Source: an uncultured Peptococcaceae bacterium
Lineage (GTDB): Bacteria; Bacillota; Peptococcia; Peptococcales; Peptococcaceae
Assembly (NCBI GenBank): GCA_934229395.1
Contig: CAKQDL010000004.1
Coordinates: 1 to 63,337, forward strand
Direction: 5' to 3'
Length of the DNA: 63,337 bases
Part shown: positions 52,746-62,098 of the stretch, one piece after another
Layout of the letters: the number at the start of each line of letters is the position of its first letter
Numbering within the stretch: the stretch's first letter is position 1
Notes under the pieces: model-generated
Seen by the model: only the letters and a program-made list of their open reading frames with translations
Told to the model about the DNA's origin: nothing
The model's database searches: none
Translations under genes and position numbers: made by a program

Positions 52746-53237
52746 AAGTTGAACAGTAAAAAATCAAGTCGCACTATTTTCTGCATTTGAATATACTACA
52801 TCTAAAAAGCTGTCAAACAGCTCCTCGGGTATTGCATATTCCAGTTGCTTTCTTGGTAGAGCGTTCATTTCGTCAGCGAACTCTAATATTTGTTCATTCG
52901 AATAGTTATCAATCCTTAGAAACTTTGTGATTCTTATGACATTTACTGCGATTAATCTCGTAATTAGCCTGACCACACTTAGCAGAATACGAAGGAATCG
53001 ACCATAGGTACCGTTACGCTCAGCTGTACCACATCTTAGTTCATTTAGAACAGTTGACGGGGAATAGTCGCGTTCACTAGCGATATGGCGAAGAGATAAG
53101 GTGCTGACCTCTTTGTCGTGATGGTGTAAATGTGCTTGAATTGGTTTGACTCATGGATGTTTTCCTCTAGTAGGTTTTGTGTGGTAACTTCATTCTACCA
53201 AAAGAGAGCATCATGGGTCATTTTTATTGTTCAACTT
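52746..53237 (-). mobile_element. IS30-family element, deleted relic
   Basis: Terminal AAGTTGAACAGTAAAAAA at 52746-52763 and the reverse complement of AAGTTGAACAATAAAAAT at 53220-53237 are inverted repeats with two mismatches over about 17 bases. Between them is the ruined transposase described separately. Full IS30 elements are about 1 kb or more, so roughly half is lost. Confidence 0.7.
52764..53154 (-). pseudogene. IS30-type transposase remnant
   Basis: ATG 53154 begins MSQTNSSTFTPSRQRGQHL, the usual N-terminus of these transposases, then the frame breaks. Another frame contains the helix-turn-helix LRHIASERDYSPSTVLNEL followed by RCGTAERNGTYG. The catalytic DDE core is missing. The C-terminal tail is intact from about 52900 to the stop at 52764 (NYSNEQILEFADEMNALPRK and PEELFDSFLDVVY). 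At least one internal deletion and one frameshift are needed. Not functional. Confidence 0.75.
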
Positions 53238-53494
53238 CATTTTACAATCTACCGCATTTTTTGATAGTTGTTTTTACACTAACAATATTGCCCATTGCAT
53301 TTGCCAGAAAATATCGAACTGTCAGCGAATTTATATTGACAGTCATCTCATTTATAAATAAAATATATACATCAATACATTTTTATCAAAGAATGATTAC
53401 ATTTCTTTGCTATTATTAATCATGAAAGGAGGATTATTTTAGAATGATGTTTTCGCCGTAGAATCATACACACAAATTAAGGAGGGAAAGGGAA

Positions 53495-56110
53495 ATGGAT
53501 GCCCGAACACGAAAAAGGCGCTGCAGAAAAGCAACTAGTATTCTCTTAACGTTTGCAATGCTTTTCACACTCGCTCCTGCTGCTTATGCTGCCGATGATG
53601 CAACAACGACGACTTCACCTATTTTTTCGGATGTTGCTGACGACGCTTGGTACAAAGAAGCAGTGGATTATTCTGTAAACAACGGCCTATTAGTAGGCGT
53701 TTCGGACGATTTATTTGGACCAAATTTAGATGTCTCTCGCGCTATGGTGGTCACTGTTATGTGGCGACAAAGTGGTGCACCTCAAAACGATGGGGTTTCT
53801 ACTTTTAAGGATGTTGCGGCTAGCGACTGGTATGCCCAAGCTATTAAATGGGGGCAGGACGAGGGTTTTGTTGCCGGCATGGCAGATGGCGTATTTTCAC
53901 CAAAAGACGATGTCAGCCGCGAGCAGTTGGTAACTTTTATCCAACGTTATGCCGAGTACACCGGCTCGAATGTTGCTGTTAAAGACGAAAGTATCTTAAA
54001 CGCTTACACTGACGCCGATAAGGTTTCTGCATGGGCAAAACCTGCTGTTATCTGGGCCCTAGAAAATGATGTTATTCATGGCTTAACAGACAAAACTGTG
54101 GCACCTCGCGAAAGTGCAACCCGTGCACAGTATGCGGCCATCCTTATGAACATTGGTGCAAAGACACCGACAATCACTTACGACAAACTCACCTATTACC
54201 ATAATGGTAATATTATCACAGTAGACGAAGAAAACGGTGAAGACGCCAACGGCGAACCAATTCCTGCTAAGGGCGTTTTAGTTGGCGATGGCTATATTTT
54301 AAAAGTGGCCTATACCGATGACGACGTGCAAGCCATTATGGATTCTTTGGAAGGTCTTGAATACATCGACTACGATCTTAACGGCGATACCATGATTCCT
54401 GCTTTTGTCGATGCACATAGCCATATCAATATGGTAGGTCAAAACTTCGATGCATCTCCTTCAGCAGGTGTAACCAGTCTAGAAGCACTTGTTGAAATTG
54501 GGAAAAAAGATTTTGACTCTTGGGTAAATGACACTTCCTTAGATGATAAATATGGGCCAAATGAACCAAGCGGTAAATTCTGGTTTGCTACAAACGGTTT
54601 TGACAACACCGCTTTTGTGGACGCTGATAAAAACTTTGGTAAAGGTCAATATGCAATGCCTACCAAAGATGTTCTAGATAAGATTTCCACAGAATATCCT
54701 ATTGTCTACATTCATGCATCCAGCCATATGGGTGCCCTTAACTCCAAAGCTATGGAACTTTTGCCAGAGTTGGTTAAAGCCGCAGGCAAGGAAGAAATGG
54801 CAAACGCAGAGGTAAACTGGGATAAGGATGAAAATGGTGAATACACTGGTATTGTTCGCGAAGGTGGATTTTACGTATTAGCCTATATTGGCAAACTTTG
54901 GAATCCACAAGGCAATCGTACATTAGATTCATCTAGTATCTTGGCAAACGCAATGGATACCTACGCAGAAAATGGTATTACCAGTGGTATCATTGGTGGC
55001 GGTGGGAAAGACCAAACAAAATTGATGGACGGCATTCCTGAAGAAGAACGTATCATTGATATTACCTCCCTTGTTACTTATGATAACTATTCAACTCTTT
55101 TAAAGGGTAACACTGTGGCAGATAGCCAATATAGTACAGCTGGATTAAAGTATGGCGCTGTAAAGATGCTGCTCGATGGTTCTCCACAAGGTAAGACCGC
55201 ATGGTTTGCTGTAGATGAAACCGATTCATCTGGTGGTGGGTATTACCGCGATAGCACAGAAACTATTCTCGACAATAAGGGCGAAAATAGTTGGTGGTAT
55301 GCAGAAAAAGAAGGTAAACAATTTGAAGATAAAGTTGTGGTAGAGCGATTTACACAACTTATGAAGGACGGCGTACAATTCCACGCTCACGCTAACGGCA
55401 CTGGTGCCATTCAACAATTTATCGACGCCTACAGAATGGCCCTTGTCAATAATGACGTTGACTTGAACGATGAAGCGGCCATCAAAGAGATGCAAGACAA
55501 GGTGCGCGCGGTTATTATTCACAGCCAAACCATCACCCAAAAGCAATTACAAGAATGTAAGGATTTAGGCATAAACATTTCCTTCTTTACCGACCACGTA
55601 TACTACTATGGCGACTATCACATGTTCTCTACTGTTGGTCCTATTCGCGGCCAACTCATTAGCCCTATGAACGATGCTTTAGAAGATGATGAAATCAATA
55701 TCACCATGCATCAGGATTCCCCAGTAGCCCCTCCAAATATGGTGTTCTCTATCTTTAACGCGACCAACCGCATCACTCGCGATAATCAACCAATTGGCCG
55801 TGGCTCTGCCAATGGTTCTAGCGATAGCGATAGCCGTATTACCGATTGGACCAACAAGCAATATGATACCAAGGACGAACGCGTGAGCGCCTACGAAGCT
55901 TTGAAGTGCGTAACCATCAATAGCGCATGGCAAAACTACGAAGAAGATGAACGCGGTTCTATCACAGCTGGCAAACAAGCTGACTTCGCTATTCTAGAAA
56001 CCAATATTCTAGACGAAGATTTCCTCAGCATGGATCCAGATGTTGTACAAAAGGGCGGCTTTGTCGATGTAACCATTAACAACGACGAGACCATCTTTAT
56101 AAAAGCCTAA
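53495..56110 (+). CDS. Cell-surface amidohydrolase: three SLH domains fused to a YtcJ-type enzyme (paralog 3)
   Basis: 871 residues. Signal peptide 1-32 (SILLTFAMLFTLAPAAYA), SLH repeats at about 42-90, 103-150 and 165-215 (DVSRAMVVT, DVSREQLVT, SATRAQYAA), then the amidohydrolase from about 228. The enzyme part keeps the metal motifs: HSH in FVDAHSHIN, LDGSPQGKTAW, HAHANGTGAIQQF, HSQTITQKQL, DHVYYYGDYH and HQDSPVAP. It is a paralog of the two cytosolic enzymes, with the same length after residue 228 plus insertions. Fusion to wall-anchoring repeats implies work outside the membrane on polymers or extracellular amides. AAGGAGG precedes the start. Confidence 0.92.
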   Translation: MDARTRKRRCRKATSILLTFAMLFTLAPAAYAADDATTTTSPIFSDVADDAWYKEAVDYSVNNGLLVGVSDDLFGPNLDVSRAMVVTVMWRQSGAPQNDGVSTFKDVAASDWYAQAIKWGQDEGFVAGMADGVFSPKDDVSREQLVTFIQRYAEYTGSNVAVKDESILNAYTDADKVSAWAKPAVIWALENDVIHGLTDKTVAPRESATRAQYAAILMNIGAKTPTITYDKLTYYHNGNIITVDEENGEDANGEPIPAKGVLVGDGYILKVAYTDDDVQAIMDSLEGLEYIDYDLNGDTMIPAFVDAHSHINMVGQNFDASPSAGVTSLEALVEIGKKDFDSWVNDTSLDDKYGPNEPSGKFWFATNGFDNTAFVDADKNFGKGQYAMPTKDVLDKISTEYPIVYIHASSHMGALNSKAMELLPELVKAAGKEEMANAEVNWDKDENGEYTGIVREGGFYVLAYIGKLWNPQGNRTLDSSSILANAMDTYAENGITSGIIGGGGKDQTKLMDGIPEEERIIDITSLVTYDNYSTLLKGNTVADSQYSTAGLKYGAVKMLLDGSPQGKTAWFAVDETDSSGGGYYRDSTETILDNKGENSWWYAEKEGKQFEDKVVVERFTQLMKDGVQFHAHANGTGAIQQFIDAYRMALVNNDVDLNDEAAIKEMQDKVRAVIIHSQTITQKQLQECKDLGINISFFTDHVYYYGDYHMFSTVGPIRGQLISPMNDALEDDEINITMHQDSPVAPPNMVFSIFNATNRITRDNQPIGRGSANGSSDSDSRITDWTNKQYDTKDERVSAYEALKCVTINSAWQNYEEDERGSITAGKQADFAILETNILDEDFLSMDPDVVQKGGFVDVTINNDETIFIKA

Positions 56111-56111
56111 C

Positions 56112-56702
56112 AAAAAAGAGGATATGCTTCCTATTCAGAAAGCGTATCCTCAGACTGTCGAAAAGCCCCGTTTTGAAACAACTCAAAACGGGGTTCTTTG
56201 TGTTTTCTATGAAATTAAGCCGGCGCAGCAAATTTTGTACAAACAAAGGCGAATTCTCGCCTTCTCTCGTCAGCCACAAGGCCAACTTTTTCAGGTTCAT
56301 TGCAGCAAATTTAAGCTTCACCCAGTTTGTTACCTGGGCCAAGCCTCGATTCAGTGGTAGAAACGATGCTTTCTTTTTCTTCCTGTGGTGGATTATCGTC
56401 GAAGTCGAAAGGCTTTTTACCATGCTTTTCACGGTCTTCGTTGATTTCCTTCTGCAGCTGCTTGGTATATCGTTTGGCTTCTCGAGGAACAATCTTTTTG
56501 GCCTTCTTTCGCATGTTGGCGTTGGCCTTAATATGGGTGCCATCGATAAATACGGCGTAGCTATCTAGACAGCCTCCATTTCAATAACATTACGATTACT
56601 TGGTTTTTTAACCAGCATATTTATCACCCTTTTATATTATACTGCATTTCTGGGCTAAATACGCGAAAAGGCCGCCAAATGGCGACCTTTTTCGACAAGC
56701 TG
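56112..56702 (-). mobile_element. IS1182-family element, internally deleted relic
   Basis: Outer end CAGCTTGTCGAAAAAGG.. (reverse complement of 56681-56702) and inner end CAGACTGTCG (56151-56160) are an 8-of-10 terminal repeat. A palindrome GAGGATATGCTT / AAGCGTATCCTC at 56118-56151 with a T-run on the minus strand forms the transposase terminator. The hairpin AAAAGGCCGCC / GGCGACCTTTT at 56666-56691 is also in the copy at 63.27 kb. The element has about 0.6 kb of the 1.6 kb or more expected. Confidence 0.78.
56160..56618 (-). pseudogene. IS1182-type transposase remnant
   Basis: From ATG 56618 the frame reads MLVKKPSNRNVIEMEAV and stops at TAG. The next part, in another frame, has DSYAVFIDGTHIKANANM and then RKKAKKIVPREAKRYTKQL, the middle of IS1182 transposases. 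After another break, KFAAMNLKKLALWL and the tail FDSLRIRF are the C-terminus. Most of the N-terminal helix-turn-helix region and the catalytic core are missing. Non-functional. Confidence 0.8.
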
Positions 56703-56755
56703 AAGCGAAACCTCGCTTGGAGGTCTCGCTTTGATATTGGTGTTTCGAATACTTA

Positions 56756-58777
56756 TTAGTCTTCGAAGATTTGGTACACTGGTGCGCCTTCGCATTGTGC
56801 TGGCATTCTTACGCCGCCGAGCATTGCTACGGTTGGGGCTACGTCAACTTCGCGGATTACACGGTCGGTTATGTAGTCTTTCTTGATGTTAGGGCCAGCT
56901 GCCATGAAGATTGGGGATACGGAGGTATCTGCATAGCCATGATAGGTGGAGATGGAGTCACCGTGGATACGGTTGAAGCCTTCTTCGTTGAAGTAGATGA
57001 TATCGCCGGTGTTGTACCCGTCAAGGCCGAAGTGAGCTGCTTCTTTCTTACGTACTGCCAAGGAAACGATACGCTTGCCGTTCCAGCGGTAGCTGTAAAG
57101 ATCGTCGATAATCTTTCTTTCGAGTTCGTATTGGTCAGCTGGGTCTACGATACCATGTGGGTTGCGTCCCTTGAGGTTGATGTAGATGTAGATACCACGT
57201 TGTGCAACTGCGGTGGTCTTTTCCCAGTCGATTTCGCGAAGGCTGTTGCCGTTTTCGTCTTTCTTCATAACGGTGTAGCCAAGTTCTTCCATAACCTTGA
57301 TGTTTACGCCGAATGGGTCGCCGATTGGAACTGCTGGTTCGTCTTCTTCAGCACATACAAGACCGTGGTCGGAAGTGATGATGATATCCCAGCCTTCGTC
57401 AAGAAGGTGCATGAAACGGCCAAGGTAAACGTCGGTGTCTACATAGAAACGTTCCATAACGTCTTGGATGAGGGTTTCATCATAGAATTCTTTGTGTGGA
57501 CGATATTTTGCATTTTCCCAGAAGGTGTGACCAGCAATGTCAACATTGTGGAGGTGAGAGAATACTACATCGTAGCCATTTTCTTCGATAAGAGCGTTGA
57601 TAGCGTTACCTTGCCATTCGCTGTAAGATTCCCAAAGTGGGGAGAAGATTTCCATTGCGCACTTAGGGCTGTCACCGATCATCATAGATACGGAACGAAG
57701 TTGACCAGCTTTTTCTTGGATTTGCTTGAGAAGGGATTTTGGATGGAAGAGCATGTCGTTGTTAGCTTCCATTGCGTTACCATACCACATTTCAACGGAA
57801 GAACCGTCTTCTGCGAGTTCGATAAGGATAGCTTGGCGTACAACATCAATCTTTTCACCCTTCTTGCTTACGGTATCAAAGATATCGTTAATAACTTCTT
57901 TAGGGGTATCCAATACAGCGATAGGAGCATCAGCCTTCTTGGACTTGTAGATTTCTACCTTAGTATATTTGCCTTCTTCGTTAGGAATAACGAGTGCAGG
58001 ACGACGTTCCATACCACCAGATACAGGGATGATGAATTCCTTGCAGCCTTCTGGAGCGTTAGCCCAGCCTTTAGCATCCTTAAGTGGAAGGGTGGTCTTT
58101 ACTTCTTCAAAATTTGGCTTGGACACACCAGCGCATTCACCTTCATGTTCGTTCATAATCATGTTCTTAAGAACCTTTGCCTTAAGGGACATATCAAGAC
58201 CGTTTTCGGTACCAGCTTCTTTTTCTTCTACTTCAAGGTCAGAAAGTACGCAACCTGCGCCAGAATCGTCGGCTTCTACTTCATCAACGTGAGCTTCGTT
58301 GATGGTGGTGCTAGCTTCAATCCATTGGCCCCATTCAGCGGTACCTACAGCGATGTTGATGTTGGATGGTTGGGTACCGTCAACAACGTGAAGGTTTTCG
58401 CTATCGGAGGTTGGAGGCCAAGAAGAACCTGGCCAGTGATAAACGAGGGTCTTGTTACCAGCTTCTGCAAAAACGTTCCAGAGTGGTTCTGCTTTGCAGT
58501 TACGGGAGTCAAAGGAATATACCAAGGTGTCAAGATCAGTTGGATGTGGGTTCCAGAAGTCGGTTACACCGTGGGTACCAGCATAAGCACCAGTAGCCAA
58601 GGTGGTCCACATTGGAGGGGTGATAGTTGGCATTGCGCCGAGCATGACGAGGTCTTCACGAGCGGAGCCGCGTTTTTGGAATTCTGTGAAGTTTGGCATA
58701 ACGCCTTTGTCCATGTACTTTTTGGTTAGACGTGGGTCTAAACCGTCAACACCCAAAACTAATACTTTGTTTTTCAT
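56756..58777 (-). CDS. Alkaline phosphatase superfamily protein, paralog 2
   Basis: 673 residues, no signal peptide. Motifs: GVDGLDP with D11, TITPPMW with T53 as presumed nucleophile, HNVDIAGH and TSDHGLV as metal sites, and H in TYHGYADTS near the C-terminus as the last ligand. It is the only one of the three with the full set. The middle insert (about 150-370) is like that of the other paralogs. The C-terminal half is highly similar to paralog 3 (RVIREVDVAPTVAML, MPAQCEGAPVYQI), down to shared DNA. It is divergent from a LysR gene across 301 bases. GGAGG precedes the start. Confidence 0.9.
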   Translation of the reverse strand: MKNKVLVLGVDGLDPRLTKKYMDKGVMPNFTEFQKRGSAREDLVMLGAMPTITPPMWTTLATGAYAGTHGVTDFWNPHPTDLDTLVYSFDSRNCKAEPLWNVFAEAGNKTLVYHWPGSSWPPTSDSENLHVVDGTQPSNINIAVGTAEWGQWIEASTTINEAHVDEVEADDSGAGCVLSDLEVEEKEAGTENGLDMSLKAKVLKNMIMNEHEGECAGVSKPNFEEVKTTLPLKDAKGWANAPEGCKEFIIPVSGGMERRPALVIPNEEGKYTKVEIYKSKKADAPIAVLDTPKEVINDIFDTVSKKGEKIDVVRQAILIELAEDGSSVEMWYGNAMEANNDMLFHPKSLLKQIQEKAGQLRSVSMMIGDSPKCAMEIFSPLWESYSEWQGNAINALIEENGYDVVFSHLHNVDIAGHTFWENAKYRPHKEFYDETLIQDVMERFYVDTDVYLGRFMHLLDEGWDIIITSDHGLVCAEEDEPAVPIGDPFGVNIKVMEELGYTVMKKDENGNSLREIDWEKTTAVAQRGIYIYINLKGRNPHGIVDPADQYELERKIIDDLYSYRWNGKRIVSLAVRKKEAAHFGLDGYNTGDIIYFNEEGFNRIHGDSISTYHGYADTSVSPIFMAAGPNIKKDYITDRVIREVDVAPTVAMLGGVRMPAQCEGAPVYQIFED

Positions 58778-59078
58778 GTTTTGTCCTCCTAAAATAATTT
58801 ACGTTTTAACATGTGTTCTCGAAAGAGATGTTGCATTTGGTGTTTGTCGTTTCTTTCTGTTATTATAATACCGCTTATAGGTTCTAAAAAAAAACAATAT
58901 TATTAGGTGCGTAAAATCCTGCTACAACTTTATTGGTAGGCTCTTTTTGATCATACCCTTGACTTTTTTGCAATCTGTCTATACGACGAAAGGTTTGACT
59001 CTTTATTTCCAGCCATTTATGGTACAATGAGTTATGGCCATTCGGTTGCCACAACTTCAACTTGAAAGGAGCTTTTTC
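58778..59078. promoter_or_regulatory. Divergent promoter region, phosphatase 2 / LysR
   Basis: Contains no gene. On the minus strand TATAAT (complement of 58862-58867) with a T-run 18 bases before it is a plausible phosphatase promoter. On the plus strand TACAAT at 59023-59028 is a plausible -10 for the LysR gene; TTGACT at 58995-59000 is too far away for a normal spacer. LysR binding sites probably lie between these; I could not identify one with confidence. Confidence 0.35.
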
Positions 59079-59990
59079 ATGCGATTAGAGCAGCTCTATT
59101 ACTTCGTCAAAACGGCCGATATGCGCGCGCTTTCAGCGGTAAGTGACGAATTATTTATCTCTCAACAGGCACTAAGCTCTTCTATTAAAAAGCTAGAAAA
59201 CGAATTCAACGCCACCCTTTTTACCCGCACACCAAAAGGAATGGTTCTTACGGAAGATGGCGAATATTTTTACGGTATCGCTAGACAAATGCTGGCGCAA
59301 TACGAGCAACTGCGTTTTCACTTCTTTTACGATCAGGAAACATCCTATGAACCCCTTTCTATTGGCATCAATCCCAAGGTGAAGGAAGCTTTTATGCCAA
59401 AGGTCATCAGCTATTTTTATAAGGAATACCCTAATTTTGATATCTCATATCATTCTTTGCAAAACAACGACATGATTCCTTCTATGGAATCCGGCGAAAT
59501 CAACCTTGGCGTTTTGCCTGTGCTTGAAGTCAATGGTAACCTTTGGTTGGATTTGCCTGATGGGTACACGTTTGAACCATTTTTTACCAACTCTCTCACC
59601 TTGCTCACGGCTCCGAACTCGCCTTTTGCCAATTTTCAAACCATCTCCATGAATACAATTGTAAAGCATCCCGTTGTTCTTCAATCCTTCACGCCCAAAA
59701 AAACAGATATGTTTTACTCTCTCCTCCAGTATTTTTGTAAGGAACCCGAGGTTATATGGACCGATAGTTTTTCCTTGCAAATGGCAATGGTGCGCGACGG
59801 CCTTGGTAGTGCCTTCAATCTCCACTCTAATCTCAGCAATATCAATGGCCTCTGCCGTATTCCGATCACCAACAACATCAAAATCCAGGTTGGTTTTGTT
59901 TTACGAGAAAACCTCGAAGAAAATGGACTACGCGATTTTTACATGATGAAAACCAAAGGCCTCTTAGACGAAGATTTCCTTGTTTTTTAA
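59079..59990 (+). CDS. LysR-type transcriptional regulator
   Basis: 303 residues. HTH in 1-60 (LEQLYYFVKTADMRALSAVS, FTRTPKGMVLT), effector-binding lobes to the C-terminus (YEPLSIGINPK..). The start at 59079 has AAAGGAG; the earlier in-frame ATG has no ribosome site. It is divergent from phosphatase paralog 2 and convergent with phosphatase paralog 3, so it probably regulates paralog 2. Confidence 0.92.
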   Translation: MRLEQLYYFVKTADMRALSAVSDELFISQQALSSSIKKLENEFNATLFTRTPKGMVLTEDGEYFYGIARQMLAQYEQLRFHFFYDQETSYEPLSIGINPKVKEAFMPKVISYFYKEYPNFDISYHSLQNNDMIPSMESGEINLGVLPVLEVNGNLWLDLPDGYTFEPFFTNSLTLLTAPNSPFANFQTISMNTIVKHPVVLQSFTPKKTDMFYSLLQYFCKEPEVIWTDSFSLQMAMVRDGLGSAFNLHSNLSNINGLCRIPITNNIKIQVGFVLRENLEENGLRDFYMMKTKGLLDEDFLVF

Positions 59991-59998
59991 GCACACAA

Positions 59999-60026
59999 AA
60001 ACTCTGCCCCATTTGGAGCAGAGTTT
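59999..60026. terminator. Bidirectional terminator between LysR and phosphatase 3
   Basis: AAACTCTGC / GCAGAGTTT stem with CC..GG extension, flanked by A on the left and by TTTC on the right. It lies between two convergent stop codons (59990 and 60044). Confidence 0.8.
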
Positions 60027-60043
60027 CATTGTATGTAAATTTA

Positions 60044-62098
60044 TTAGAATTCTTCTTCAAGAATTTGATATACTGGTGCGCCTTCGCATTGTGCTGGCAT
60101 TCTTACGCCACCAAGGTAAGCGATGGTTGCAGCAAAGTCAACTTGACGAATGACACGGTTGGTGTAATGACCTTCCTTAAGGCCTTTACCTGCGGACATG
60201 AAGATTGGAGATACGGAGGTATCGTTGCAGCCCTTGAAGGTGGAGAGGGAGTCACCGTGAACGCGGTTGTAGCCTTCTTCTAAGAAGTAGATGATGTCGC
60301 CGCATTCATCGCCGCTCATGCCAATAACAGCGGCGTCTTTGTTGCGCAAAGCGATGGAAACAATACGCTTGCCAGTTTTAGCATCGCGATAGTTGTAGAG
60401 GTCGGAGATGATTTGTCGTTCAAGCTCATACTTATCTGCTGGATCTACAATACCTGTAGCGTCACGGCCCTTGAGGTTGATCCAGATGTGGTTACCACGG
60501 GTAGCAACAGCGCGGGTCTTTTCCCAGTCGATTTCTGCGAGTTCGTTGCCATCAGCGTCTTTCTTAAGCACGGTGTAGCCGAGTTCGCTCATTACACCAG
60601 CGTTAACGCCGAATGGGTCGCCTAAGGTTGGTGGCAATTCTTCAGTTACAAGAAGACCATGGTCAGATACAACGAAGATGGTCCAGCCTTCATCGAGAAG
60701 TGGCAAGAAGTTGCCGATGTATTTATCAGTATCGAGGTAAGCATTTTCAATGAATTGCTTGTAAGCTTCGGTATTGAGGCCTGGTTCATAGTCACGTTCT
60801 ACGCTCCAGTTCCAGAATACGTGTGCCATGTTGTCGATGTTGTGGAGGTGGGAGAATACCACTTCAACATCTTGCTTTTCGATGGCATACTTCAAGCAAT
60901 CTGCTTGCCATTGGGTGTATACTTCCCAGCTTGGTTGCATGATTTCGCGAACAACTTGTTCTCTACCACCAAGGGTAATCATAACTGGTTGAACAAGGTC
61001 AACATTTTCGGTAATATCTTTATAGAACCTCTTTGGATGGAAGAGTGCATCGCCATTGTCAATATCAAGCGCTGAGGATACCCAAAGTTCTACGCTAGAA
61101 CCATCTTCTGCCATGTTGAACACGCGAACAGAACGGTTAACGTGGGTTTCGCCATCCTTGTAAGGAACGGTATCGATGATGTCCTTCACTAAGGTGTTGT
61201 TCTTAACAACAGCTAGAGGTTCTTCGTCTTTTTTGCGCTTATAGATTTTAACGGTATCGAAGATGCCTTCTTCGTTTGGTTCTACCAAGCAAACCCAACG
61301 CTTAGCGCCGCCAGCTAGGGTGATAGGGAATTCCTTGGAGCCTTCTTTTGCGTTTGGCCAGTTCTTTGCTTCTTTTAGAGGAACGCGGGTGGTGGTATCA
61401 CCAAGCTTGGTACCAAAGTCGCCTTCGTCGAGGGTACGCATAACAGCCGTAACCTTCTTACGGTTGAGGGCTTTATCAAGTGCTTCGAGGGCTTTTACAG
61501 ACTTATCTGAGGTAGCTGCAGGTGCATCTGCCATATCGTCCAAGTCGGTGATGATGCAGCCAGCGCCGTTGTCATGGTTTTCGCCTTGAGCAATAACGGT
61601 TTCTTGAATGGTGCCATCAGCGTGGATGTATTGTTCCATGTCGCGTAGGGAAGAACCCATGCTTACACTTGCAGGTTGGGTACCATCTACAACCATAAGA
61701 TTTGGGTTGTCAGAGCTTGGTGGCCAAGAAGCGCCTGGCCAGTGCCATACGAGGGTCTTCTTGCCGGCTTCAGCAAAAACGTTCCAAAGCTGTTCAGCCT
61801 TGCAGCCGATGGAGTCAAAAGCGTAAACGATTTCGTCCAAATGTTCCTTAGATTGTCTCCAGAAGCAGGTAATCCCGTGGGTTTCTGGATATGCACCAGT
61901 AGCGAGGGTGGTCCATAGTGGAGGAGTGATGGTTGGCATTGCGCCGAGCATCACGAGGTCTTCACGGCAGGTCCCTTTTTCTACAAATTTTTTGATGTTA
62001 GGAAGTTTTCCTTCATCCATATATTTTTTTGTGAGGGATGGTTCCATCCCGTCAACACCGAGAATTAAAATCTTGTCAGTCTTTGCTTGTCTTGACAT
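60044..62098 (-). CDS. Alkaline phosphatase superfamily protein, paralog 3
   Basis: 684 residues, no signal peptide. Motifs: GVDGMEP with D16, TITPPLW with T58, HNIDNMAH, VSDHGLL. The last usual metal-ligand His is Lys here (STFKGCNDTS against STYHGYADTS in paralog 2). Much of the C-terminal third is nearly identical to paralog 2, so the two are recent duplicates. A Cys-rich N-terminal loop (KGTCREDL) and the family insert are present. The start at 62098 follows AAAGGA. It is divergent from a LysR gene across 225 bases. Confidence 0.9.
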   Translation of the reverse strand: MSRQAKTDKILILGVDGMEPSLTKKYMDEGKLPNIKKFVEKGTCREDLVMLGAMPTITPPLWTTLATGAYPETHGITCFWRQSKEHLDEIVYAFDSIGCKAEQLWNVFAEAGKKTLVWHWPGASWPPSSDNPNLMVVDGTQPASVSMGSSLRDMEQYIHADGTIQETVIAQGENHDNGAGCIITDLDDMADAPAATSDKSVKALEALDKALNRKKVTAVMRTLDEGDFGTKLGDTTTRVPLKEAKNWPNAKEGSKEFPITLAGGAKRWVCLVEPNEEGIFDTVKIYKRKKDEEPLAVVKNNTLVKDIIDTVPYKDGETHVNRSVRVFNMAEDGSSVELWVSSALDIDNGDALFHPKRFYKDITENVDLVQPVMITLGGREQVVREIMQPSWEVYTQWQADCLKYAIEKQDVEVVFSHLHNIDNMAHVFWNWSVERDYEPGLNTEAYKQFIENAYLDTDKYIGNFLPLLDEGWTIFVVSDHGLLVTEELPPTLGDPFGVNAGVMSELGYTVLKKDADGNELAEIDWEKTRAVATRGNHIWINLKGRDATGIVDPADKYELERQIISDLYNYRDAKTGKRIVSIALRNKDAAVIGMSGDECGDIIYFLEEGYNRVHGDSLSTFKGCNDTSVSPIFMSAGKGLKEGHYTNRVIRQVDFAATIAYLGGVRMPAQCEGAPVYQILEEEF

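Noticed and set aside
53177..53419. 80-residue frame between the IS30 relic and the SLH-amidohydrolase
   Set aside because: It begins inside the IS30 end, and the composition is that of AT-rich non-coding DNA. No convincing ribosome site.
56771..58729. Long open frame (652 codons) on the plus strand, antisense to phosphatase paralog 2
   Set aside because: Same reason: a shadow of the minus-strand gene, which has all family motifs and a ribosome site.
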